From: an uncultured Clostridium sp.
Lineage (GTDB): Bacteria > Bacillota > Clostridia > Lachnospirales > Lachnospiraceae
DNA: 15,028 nt
Direction: 5' to 3'
NCBI GenBank assembly: GCA_900540335.1
Contig: UQFC01000067.1
Coordinates: 1 to 15,028 of the forward strand
A program made the translations under genes and the position numbers. Shown here in pieces: positions 7,098 through 12,982 of the stretch (positions are counted from its first letter, which is position 1; each line of letters opens with the position of its first letter). Under the pieces are notes generated by a model. It was not told where the DNA came from. It did no database searches and saw only the letters and a program-made list of their open reading frames with translations.

Positions 7098-8489
7098 ATG
7101 AACAATCAAGCGCAGCTTTCAGACAAGGACAAACAATTCCGGGATTTTTCCCTTCACGACAATATGTGGAGAGTCGTTCTCTATGTGGGCTTTCCGCTGG
7201 CCCTGTATCAGAGCCTTACCCAGCTTTTTAAAATATTTGATTCCATGATGGCCGCCCACATCAGCGCCACTGCCGTATCTACCGTTGCCTACCTCTCCCA
7301 GATCAATATGATGCTTTCTGCCCTGGGCGGCGGTCTGGCAGTCGGCGCCAGCATCAAAATCAGCGAAGCCTACGGCTCCGGAGATTTCCAGCTGGTTAAA
7401 AAACGGGTCAGCACCCTGTTTGCCATGTGTGCCATTCTTGGTCTGGCTCTTCTGGTTATTCTGGTTCCCTTTACGCCCCAGTTTCTTCGTCTTGCAAAGA
7501 CGCCGGAGGAATTTATCGCAGGAGGAACCCAGTATTTTATTCTGGAGCTTTTCGGAATGGTTATCAGCTTCTTTAACAACGTTTACATTGCCATTGAGCG
7601 GGCCAGGGGAAACTCCAAACGGATTCTGAATCTGAATATGGTAGTGATCGGACTGAAGCTGGCGCTGACGGCCCTCTTCGTTTATGTTCTCAACTGCGGA
7701 ATCAATATGATCTCCGTTGCAACCATTATCTCCCAGACCTTCCTTCTGGCGGCCGCCTGCAAAAACCTGAACCAGAAGGACAATGCCTTCGGCTTTTCTC
7801 TGGCTGCCATCTCTTTAAAACCGGAGGTAACCAGACCTATGATTGCCCTGTCCATTCCGGTTATTGTTGAGAAGGTGGCATTTTCCTTTGGAAAGGTGAT
7901 TGTAAACTCCATGAGTACCATTTACACTCCCCTGACCGTAGGCGCACTTGGAATTTCCAACAACATCGGCGGCTTCACCACCATGCCTCAGAATGGATTC
8001 CAGGAAGGGGGCTCTGCCATTATCAGCCAGAACCTGGGTGCCGGAGAACCAAAACGGGCTTTGAAGGCCTTCCAGTGCGTTCTGGTGATTGACGCAGCCA
8101 TCGGAGTTTTCTTTATGACTCTGTCCCTGGTCTTTATCCGTCAGATCAGCTGGCTGTTTGCAGGCTCTGACGAGGAATTTCTTCAGATGATTGCCTCCAT
8201 CTACCGGTACGAGGCTCTGGGTGCTGTTCCTCTCGGTATCAATGCCGCTGTTCTATCTCTGCTGTACGGCTTTGGAAAAACACGGCTGACCCTGGTCATT
8301 AATTTCTGCCGCGTCTTTCTCTTCCGCATACCGGTTCTGTGGTTTCTTCAAAACTTCACAGACCTGGGAAGCATCAGCGTGGGAATTGTCATGGGTGTCA
8401 GCAACATTTTAACCGGAGCTGCCGCATCTCTTATTTGTATCTGGGAAATCCGGAAAATCTGTAAAGAATATCAGATTACCTTTTTCTGA
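7098..8489 (+). CDS. MATE-family efflux transporter
   Basis: A 463-residue integral membrane protein with about twelve hydrophobic segments, the usual size and pattern of MATE (multidrug and toxin extrusion) antiporters, which export cationic drugs or metabolites using Na+ or H+ gradients. Typical sequence includes an N-terminal segment near GFPLALYQSLTQLFKIFDSMM, the GGGLAVGASIKISEAYGSGD loop after the second helix, and the internal repeat half with PQNGFQEGGSAIISQNLGAGEPKRA. Start ATG at 7098, with GAGGAAAG just upstream. An in-frame GTG at 7077 would add seven residues but lies inside the putative promoter repeat. Divergent from an AraC regulator, and followed by a strong terminator, so it is monocistronic. 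Substrate unknown. Confidence 0.92.
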   Translation: MNNQAQLSDKDKQFRDFSLHDNMWRVVLYVGFPLALYQSLTQLFKIFDSMMAAHISATAVSTVAYLSQINMMLSALGGGLAVGASIKISEAYGSGDFQLVKKRVSTLFAMCAILGLALLVILVPFTPQFLRLAKTPEEFIAGGTQYFILELFGMVISFFNNVYIAIERARGNSKRILNLNMVVIGLKLALTALFVYVLNCGINMISVATIISQTFLLAAACKNLNQKDNAFGFSLAAISLKPEVTRPMIALSIPVIVEKVAFSFGKVIVNSMSTIYTPLTVGALGISNNIGGFTTMPQNGFQEGGSAIISQNLGAGEPKRALKAFQCVLVIDAAIGVFFMTLSLVFIRQISWLFAGSDEEFLQMIASIYRYEALGAVPLGINAAVLSLLYGFGKTRLTLVINFCRVFLFRIPVLWFLQNFTDLGSISVGIVMGVSNILTGAAASLICIWEIRKICKEYQITFF

Positions 8490-8501
8490 CAAAATCACAA
8501 A

Positions 8502-8530
8502 CGGCTGAGAGAATTCTCTCAGCCGCTTTT
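8502..8530 (+). terminator. Intrinsic terminator after the MATE gene
   Basis: A perfect 24-bp palindrome with arms CGGCTGAGAGAA (8502-8513) and TTCTCTCAGCCG (8514-8525), then CTTTT (8526-8530), starting 13 nt after the MATE stop. Upstream A-rich sequence would allow some function on the other strand too. Confidence 0.85.
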
Positions 8531-8585
8531 GCGTATTATTTGCATAGTATTTTTTGCTGTATTGCATTCATTTGCATTCTGTTGC

Positions 8586-8613
8586 TTGACTTGTTTCTTT
8601 TTTTCGATATAAT
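8586..8613 (+). promoter_or_regulatory. Promoter of the LacI-family gene
   Basis: -35 TTGACT (8586-8591), 16-nt spacer, -10 TATAAT (8608-8613); predicted start near 8620, leader about 25 nt. A 9-bp inverted repeat, GTTTCTTTT (8593-8601) and AAAAGAAAC (8618-8626), brackets the -10 and is a candidate operator. TTGC words at 8562, 8572 and 8582 repeat exactly every 10 bp just upstream of and into the -35. Confidence 0.75.
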
Positions 8614-8644
8614 TAAGAAAAGAAACCCTCAAGGAGGTCTTATC

Positions 8645-9685
8645 ATGAGTGCAACTATCAAAGATGTGGCAAAGCTGGCCGGCGTCTCACCTTCCACAGT
8701 AACCAGAACCTGCCAGAATCAGCCGTCAATCAGTGAAGAAACAAAACGAAAAGTGCGCAGCGCCATGTCTGCCCTTGGATATACATCAAACTACCCGGAT
8801 CCGCAGCAGACTTCTGCTGCTGTCAAATCAACTGCCATTGTATTTCCGCCTTTAAAACGCAGTGATCTTTCAGAAAACACCTTTTATCTGAAATCCAGCT
8901 GCGGCATTGCCAGTCTCTGCCGGGAGTACCGCTGGACCGTTTCCATGGTTATGGGAGAAACCGAGGAAGAGCTTCTGGAAAATGCCAAGCTCCTGATTGA
9001 GAGCGGACGGGCTGATTCCTTTCTTTTTCTGTATTCCAAAAATCAGGATATCCTGATTGATTATTTTCATTCTGCCGGGATTCCCTATGTGCTGATTGGA
9101 AAGGTTTCCGCCTACCCCAACGAAACCATTTATGTTGACAGCGACAATCTGCTTGCAGCAAGAAAGGCTGTGGATTATCTCATTGAACTGGGCCATTCCC
9201 GGATTGCCTTTTTAAATGGGGATACATCCTTTCTTTTTAACCAGGATCGCTATGCGGGGTACGTACAGTCCCTGATGCAGCATCAGCTTCCCTTCCTTCC
9301 GGAATATACCTTTCACATGGAAGACCTGTCCCGGGAAGAGGGCCTTGCAAGGATGAGGTCTGTTTTTACCGGCCAGTCGGCGCCAACCGCCCTTCTTGTC
9401 AGTGATGATATGCTGATTCGCGAGCTGGAATGCCGTCTGATTGAGTGGAATATCAGGATTCCGGAGCAGCTTTCCCTGATTACCTTTAACGATTCTTCCA
9501 TTGCCCTTCACCATGTACCGCAGCTGACTGCCATTGATATCAATCCCTGGCAGCTGGGCGCAGAGGCTGTCCGTCAGCTGAAGCTTTACTCGGATTCCCC
9601 TATGGATACGGTATCAAAGGTGCTGGTTCCTCACCGGCTGGTCATCCGCGATTCCTGCGCGCCCCTTCCCAACAGGGCAGTTTAG
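8645..9685 (+). CDS. LacI-family transcriptional regulator
   Basis: A 346-residue repressor-type protein. N-terminal helix-turn-helix ATIKDVAKLAGVSPSTVTR (about residues 3-21) followed by the hinge helix region up to about 60; the rest is a periplasmic-binding-protein-like effector domain with typical pieces (YVDSDNLLAARKAVDYLIELGHSRIAFLNG, ALLVSDDMLI, LSLITFNDS). The segment TCQNQPSISEETKRKV replaces the more usual VLNxxxxVSxET stretch, so the recognition region is somewhat divergent. Start ATG at 8645, 6 nt after AAGGAGGT; the upstream open frame from 8540 overlaps the promoter and is not coding. No sugar-use gene sits next to it in the window, so its target is elsewhere or it is autoregulatory. 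Isolated between two terminators. Confidence 0.92.
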   Translation: MSATIKDVAKLAGVSPSTVTRTCQNQPSISEETKRKVRSAMSALGYTSNYPDPQQTSAAVKSTAIVFPPLKRSDLSENTFYLKSSCGIASLCREYRWTVSMVMGETEEELLENAKLLIESGRADSFLFLYSKNQDILIDYFHSAGIPYVLIGKVSAYPNETIYVDSDNLLAARKAVDYLIELGHSRIAFLNGDTSFLFNQDRYAGYVQSLMQHQLPFLPEYTFHMEDLSREEGLARMRSVFTGQSAPTALLVSDDMLIRELECRLIEWNIRIPEQLSLITFNDSSIALHHVPQLTAIDINPWQLGAEAVRQLKLYSDSPMDTVSKVLVPHRLVIRDSCAPLPNRAV

Positions 9686-9722
9686 CCTGAGAATCTGCCA
9701 CTTAAAAAGTCATTTTCCAGAA

Positions 9723-9770
9723 ACAGCCGGGAGCTCCCCCCTTTTTGGGGGAATCTCCCGGCTGTCTCTC
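9723..9770. terminator. Bidirectional terminator between the LacI-family gene and purA
   Basis: Long hairpin: outer arms ACAGCCGGGAG (9723-9733) and CTCCCGGCTGT (9755-9765), 11 bp perfect, and an inner CCCCC/GGGGG pair (9736-9740 with 9747-9751) closing a small loop. Pyrimidine tract CTCTCTTCTTT follows on the plus strand and TTTCTGG on the minus strand; both are imperfect tails. The genes converge here. Confidence 0.75.
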
Positions 9771-9786
9771 TTCTTTCCGGAAAGCC

Positions 9787-11076
9787 TCAGCGGACAATCA
9801 TAGCCTCCCGCTCTGCTCCGGTTCCAATAAATTTCACTGGAATTCCAATGTACTCTTCAATAAAACGGATATAGGCCTTTGCATTTTCCGGCAGTTCCTC
9901 AAAGGTTCTGCAGCCTGAAATCTCTCCGAAATTTCCTTCAAATTCCCGGTAAACAGGCTTCGCGCCGTTTAAAAACTTCAGATTGGTAGAAAAATCCTCT
10001 GTCACTTTGCCGTCACAGTCATAAGCAACACAGACCTGAATCCGATCAAACCGGCCAATCGTGTCCAGATGGTTGACAGCCAAAGCGGTCAGGCCATTGA
10101 CACGCTTTGCATATTTTAAGGTTACCAGATCCAGCCAGCCGCACCGTCTGGGACGTCCTGTTGTAGTTCCGTACTCGTGGCCCAGTTCCCGGATGCGATC
10201 TCCCGTTTCATTCAGAAGCTCCGTCACAAAAGGACCTGCTCCCACACGGCTGGAATAAGCCTTGATAACACCGTAAACATTGCCCATATCTGCAGAACTC
10301 ATACCGGTTCCCGTGATAATTCCTCCAATTGTCGGATTGGAAGAGGTTACATAGGGATAGGAGCCAAAATCAATATCAAGAAGGGTTGCCTGAGCGCCTT
10401 CCACTACGATTTTTTTGTTTTCCTCCATCGCTTTATGCAGATAGGTAACGGTATCGCAGACATAGGGCTTTAACTGCTCTGCATAAGCTGTATACTGCTC
10501 ATAAATCTTCTCCGGATCCAGAAGCCTTTCTGCATCCTCATTCTCCGGATCGTAAAACTTCACAAGAGCTTTTTTGTGTTCCACCAGACCGGTCAGCTTT
10601 TCCCGGAAATCGTCGCTGTACAGATCCTCTGCCCGAAGTCCGCTGCGCTCATACTTATCGCAGTATGCAGGACCGATTCCCTTTCCTGTTGTTCCGATTT
10701 TCAGATTTTTCCTGGCCTTCTCCAGAGCCAGATCCAGCATGCTGTGATAAGGCAGAATAATGTGTGCCTTCTCGCTGATTTTCAAATGATTCTTTATATC
10801 GTATCCGTGGGAAACCAGATTATCAATCTCCTCCAGAAGAACCTCCGGATTCAGAACAACACCGTTTCCGATCACTCCAACTGTGTGTCCGGACAGAATC
10901 CCGGAAGGAATCAGATGCATTGCATATTTTACTCCGTTTGTCTTAATCGTATGGCCGGCATTGTCTCCGCCTGTAGCACGCACGGCAATATCCGCGTCTG
11001 CTGCCAGATAGTCAATAACCTTTCCCTTTCCCTCGTCTCCATAAAAACAACCTAATACCACATCTGCTTTAGACAT
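9787..11076 (-). CDS. purA: Adenylosuccinate synthetase
   Basis: A 429-residue enzyme joining IMP and aspartate with GTP hydrolysis, the first committed step from IMP to AMP. GTP-binding loop GDEGKGK at 13-19 with the catalytic aspartate D14, NAGHT with H42, GTTGKGIGPAYCDK at 128-141, the Asp-binding loop GTTTGRPRRCGW at 303-314, and a full-length C-terminus. The start ATG 11076 is preceded by AAGGAGAC. Two unusual details: the usual QWGDEGKGK reads FYGDEGKGK (F11, Y12), and the guanine-binding NKxD-like loop reads NHLD at 335-338; other Firmicutes also vary at this lysine. All catalytic residues I can name are present, so it should be active. The gene is monocistronic with a long, highly structured leader. 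It could be a divergent second PurA copy rather than the main one. Confidence 0.94.
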   Translation of the reverse strand: MSKADVVLGCFYGDEGKGKVIDYLAADADIAVRATGGDNAGHTIKTNGVKYAMHLIPSGILSGHTVGVIGNGVVLNPEVLLEEIDNLVSHGYDIKNHLKISEKAHIILPYHSMLDLALEKARKNLKIGTTGKGIGPAYCDKYERSGLRAEDLYSDDFREKLTGLVEHKKALVKFYDPENEDAERLLDPEKIYEQYTAYAEQLKPYVCDTVTYLHKAMEENKKIVVEGAQATLLDIDFGSYPYVTSSNPTIGGIITGTGMSSADMGNVYGVIKAYSSRVGAGPFVTELLNETGDRIRELGHEYGTTTGRPRRCGWLDLVTLKYAKRVNGLTALAVNHLDTIGRFDRIQVCVAYDCDGKVTEDFSTNLKFLNGAKPVYREFEGNFGEISGCRTFEELPENAKAYIRFIEEYIGIPVKFIGTGAEREAMIVR

Positions 11077-11091
11077 AATCCGTCTCCTTCG

Positions 11092-11258
11092 CTATGAATT
11101 GCAACACTTCAGCCATGCATCTTCTTCCCGCTTACAGCAGGCAAGAAGCATCGGGTGTCCGCCCTATAAAGATTCAGACAGGAAAAATCTTATAAAAACA
11201 AGCTTTCAATGCTTTTTTCTGTCTGAATCTTCGCATGGCTGAACTGTTACTATGAATT
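11092..11258. mobile_element. Candidate MITE (149-bp inverted-repeat element with 9-bp direct repeats) in the purA leader
   Basis: Direct repeats CTATGAATT at 11092-11100 and 11250-11258 flank a 149-bp segment. Its ends are inverted repeats: AACACTTCAGCCATGC (11103-11118) and its complement at 11233-11248, 15 of 16 matching. Inside is a second, perfect 13-bp inverted repeat AAGATTCAGACAG (11169-11181) with CTGTCTGAATCTT (11219-11231), a third imperfect stem near 11119-11150, and a short GGG/CCC stem (11153-11164). No coding capacity. Inverted ends plus flanking duplication are what an IS-derived MITE shows; removing it would leave one repeat copy 15 bp upstream of the purA ATG. On the purA transcript the segment folds into a multi-branch structure, so a cis-regulatory RNA is the alternative reading. 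Confidence 0.55.
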
Positions 11259-11280
11259 AAAAAGAAATTTTATTTCCTGA

Positions 11281-11301
11281 TAAAAGGAGAATAAATTCTC
11301 C
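11281..11301 (-). terminator. Terminator-like hairpin in the purA upstream region
   Basis: On the minus strand GGAGAA-TTTA-TTCTCC (arms 11296-11301 and 11286-11291) followed by TTTTA (11285-11281). A weaker hairpin GAAAT-AAA-ATTTC with five T follows at 11276-11259. Both lie between the stronger hairpin at 11315-11354 and purA, so if they terminate they would act on purA transcripts started upstream of them. Confidence 0.4.
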
Positions 11302-11309
11302 CGCGATAC

Positions 11310-11354
11310 AAAAAGCGCGCAGCCCCGGAAGCTCTTCCTTCCTTTGCTGCACGC
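11310..11354 (-). terminator. Intrinsic terminator downstream of the CofE-like gene
   Basis: On the minus strand: arms GCGTGCAGC (11354-11346) and GCTGCGCGC (11323-11315), nine pairs with one G-T, an inner GGAAG/CTTCC stem, then TTTTT (11314-11310). It lies about 115 nt after the CofE-like stop and should end that transcript. T-rich sequence TTATTTT on the plus side could make it partly bidirectional. Confidence 0.7.
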
Positions 11355-11356
11355 TT

Positions 11357-11386
11357 ATTTTATCACTTTTTCCGCAAAAAACACAA
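11357..11386 (-). promoter_or_regulatory. Candidate purA promoter
   Basis: On the minus strand: -35 TTGTGT (11381-11386), 18-nt spacer, -10 TAAAAT (11357-11362). Predicted start near 11350 falls inside the first arm of the terminator hairpin (11346-11354), so RNA begun here would lack part of the stem. The leader to purA would be about 275 nt and contain the inverted-repeat element. No better promoter was found closer to purA. Confidence 0.4.
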
Positions 11387-11393
11387 TACCTGA

Positions 11394-11440
11394 TCTGTAT
11401 AAAATCAAGAAGTGATTTTAGAAAAATTTTGTCTGTATAA
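11394..11440. repeat. Direct repeat TCTGTATAA and AT-rich hairpin between the CofE-like gene and purA
   Basis: TCTGTATAA occurs at 11394-11402 and 11432-11440, 38 bp apart. Between them is a perfect 8-bp stem TAAAATCA (11400-11407) with TGATTTTA (11413-11420). Its function is unknown; it may be part of the 3' end of the CofE-like transcript or an operator pair. Confidence 0.35.
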
Positions 11441-11468
11441 CACAGTTTTTACCGGTATTTTTGCAGGA

Positions 11469-12662
11469 TTAATTTGTGAAATTATCAAAATATCCCTGCA
11501 CCAGAATAATGGGGGTTCCCTTGTCTCCGGAACCGCTGGTCAGGTCGCAGAGAGAACCGATTAAATCGGTCAGTCTCCGGGGAGTGGTACCCTGGGAAGC
11601 CATATTGCCTACCAGATTGTCCTCCTTCTCCTGAATCCGTTTGGAGATAGCATCCTTTAATGCCTGACCGGACAGATCCTTGAAATCATTGTCAGCCAGA
11701 TATTTTAATTTCAGCTCGTTGGGAGTTCCCTCCAGACCATCTGTATAAGCCGGAGAAACCACCGGATCTGCCAGCTCCCAGATCTTTCCAACCGGATCCT
11801 TAAATGCGCCGTCACCGTATACCATAACCTCAACATGCTTTCCTGTTTTGTCCAGAACCTGCTTCTGAACATCCAGAACGAAATCACGGCATTCTCTCGG
11901 GAACAGCTTAATGGTATCCTCTGTGGACTTGTTAGAGCCCAGAAGACCATATCTTTCATTGCAGCCGCTTCCGTTAATCGGAGCATTCATAATATCATCC
12001 AGACCGCATACCTTCTCAGCGCCTGCTGCCAGAAGAATTCTCTTGGTTCTTGCACGGGTGTGAATATCGCAGGTCAGCACATTCTTTGTATAATCTAAAA
12101 TTGCTCTGGGATTGTTTGCAAATACCACTTCAACCTCAGCGCCGGCCTCTCTGACAATCTGGCTGTAGTAGTCCACATAGTCTACGCCGGTAAAGGGATG
12201 ACGGTTCTCACCAAACAGGTTTCTGTACTGCTCCAGAGACAGCACATCGCTGTAAGGATTAACGCCTACCTCATCCAGCTTATCCAGGGATACCAGCTCG
12301 TTGCCTACCTCATCACTGGGATAGCTTAACATCAGCACAACCTTTTTTGCACCCATGGCAATTCCCTTTAAGCAGATTGCAAAACGGTTTCTTGACAGAA
12401 TCGGGAAAATCACACCAACAGTTTCTCCGCCAAGCTTTGCCCTTACATCCTCCGCGATTGCCTGAACGCTGGCATAGTTTCCCTGTGCCCGCGCCACAAC
12501 AGACTCGGTTACTGCAATAACATCCCGGTCTCTTAATGCAAACTCTTCACTTTCAGCCGCTTCCAGTACACTGGTTACTACGATGTCAGCCAGATTATCT
12601 CCTTCACGGATAATTGGGCAGCGGATGCCTCTTGATATTGTTCCAACTTTTCTTTCGCTCAT
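11469..12662 (-). CDS. CofE-like protein (coenzyme F420-0:L-glutamate ligase family), function unknown
   Basis: A 397-residue protein. The N-terminal part resembles the F420 gamma-glutamyl ligase fold (RGIRCPIIREGDNLADIVVTSVLEA, then LRDRDVIAVTESVVARAQGN, the counterpart of the CofE GDvlVvtqKvVSkaEG stretch). The middle and C-terminal parts (GVDYVDYYSQIVREAGAEVEVVFAN, VEVMVYGDGAFKDPVGKIWELADPVVSPAYTDG, GTTPRRLTDLIGSLCDLTSGSGDKGTPIILVQGYFDN) are unlike classical CofE and belong to a longer version widespread in clostridia. Those bacteria are not known to make F420, so the annotated reaction is unlikely to be right; a different amide-forming or nucleotide-dependent ligation is only a guess. Start ATG at 12662 with AGGAG 6 nt upstream. 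Monocistronic, with its own good promoter and a terminator. Codon use resembles the neighbours. Confidence 0.8.
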   Translation of the reverse strand: MSERKVGTISRGIRCPIIREGDNLADIVVTSVLEAAESEEFALRDRDVIAVTESVVARAQGNYASVQAIAEDVRAKLGGETVGVIFPILSRNRFAICLKGIAMGAKKVVLMLSYPSDEVGNELVSLDKLDEVGVNPYSDVLSLEQYRNLFGENRHPFTGVDYVDYYSQIVREAGAEVEVVFANNPRAILDYTKNVLTCDIHTRARTKRILLAAGAEKVCGLDDIMNAPINGSGCNERYGLLGSNKSTEDTIKLFPRECRDFVLDVQKQVLDKTGKHVEVMVYGDGAFKDPVGKIWELADPVVSPAYTDGLEGTPNELKLKYLADNDFKDLSGQALKDAISKRIQEKEDNLVGNMASQGTTPRRLTDLIGSLCDLTSGSGDKGTPIILVQGYFDNFTN

Positions 12663-12789
12663 TTGAATCTCCTCATTTCCTGATTCTGTAATTATTCCGC
12701 AGCTTTCTGCCGGTAAACAGGACCGCAGGGCCTTCTATGCCTGCAGGCAGTCCGGAACAGATACGCAATCACTCATATTGATGCTTAAC
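12663..12789 (-). other. Leader of the CofE-like gene
   Basis: About 127 nt between the predicted start (near 12789) and the ATG at 12662. It contains a 10-bp palindrome GCCTGCAGGC at 12739-12748 and partly complementary GGAC/GTCC flanks (12720-12723 with 12749-12752). No terminator, uORF with a ribosome site, or riboswitch consensus was recognised. A 72-codon open frame crossing this stretch (12735-12953) spans the promoter and is not considered a gene. Confidence 0.4.
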
Positions 12790-12795
12790 GTATCT

Positions 12796-12824
12796 ATTAT
12801 AACGTATGACAGGCAAATCGGCAA
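12796..12824 (-). promoter_or_regulatory. Promoter of the CofE-like gene
   Basis: On the minus strand: -35 TTGCCG (12819-12824), 17-nt spacer, -10 TATAAT (12796-12801). It is divergent from the ABC-F promoter with about 75 bp between the two -35 boxes, which is AT-rich with no clear motif. Confidence 0.7.
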
Positions 12825-12899
12825 CAGAAAACTGCATAAAATTAAAGCACTTCTGATGTCATATCCCGCAGAAAAGGAAAAACTCCCTTTAAGACTTAC

Positions 12900-12928
12900 T
12901 TGAAATAAACGGATCCCTATATTATACT
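12900..12928 (+). promoter_or_regulatory. Promoter of the ABC-F gene
   Basis: -35 TTGAAA (12900-12905), 17-nt spacer, -10 TATACT (12923-12928); predicted start near 12935 and a leader of about 48 nt. The leader is too short for the ribosome-mediated attenuator found before antibiotic-resistance ABC-F genes. Confidence 0.7.
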
Positions 12929-12938
12929 GATAGAAGGA

Positions 12939-12968
12939 TTTTACTGAAATCACTATTTTTACTGAAAT
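12939..12968 (+). repeat. Tandem 12-bp direct repeat in the ABC-F leader
   Basis: TTTTACTGAAAT occurs at 12939-12950 and again at 12957-12968, period 18 bp, ending right at the GGAG ribosome site (12969-12972). A third ACTGA overlaps the -10 at 12926-12930. Confidence 0.6.
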
Positions 12969-12982
12969 GGAGTTTTATATTT

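Noticed and set aside
10576..11055. 159-codon plus-strand frame antisense to purA
   Set aside because: It lies wholly opposite conserved purA codons, so it is a shadow of codon bias.
9787..11076. PurZ-type (diaminopurine) synthetase
   Set aside because: The catalytic aspartate in GDEGKGK, which PurZ lacks, is present, and no phage genes are nearby.
11092..11258. Purine, PRPP or guanidine riboswitch in front of purA
   Set aside because: Although the segment is multi-branched, I could not find the conserved core bases of those classes. The flanking 9-bp repeats fit a mobile element better.
12720..12752. Riboswitch or attenuator in the CofE-like leader
   Set aside because: Only a short palindrome and partial complementarity are present, with no T tract and no known consensus.
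12735..12953. 72-codon minus-strand frame upstream of the CofE-like gene
   Set aside because: It runs across the promoter at 12796-12824 and has no ribosome site.
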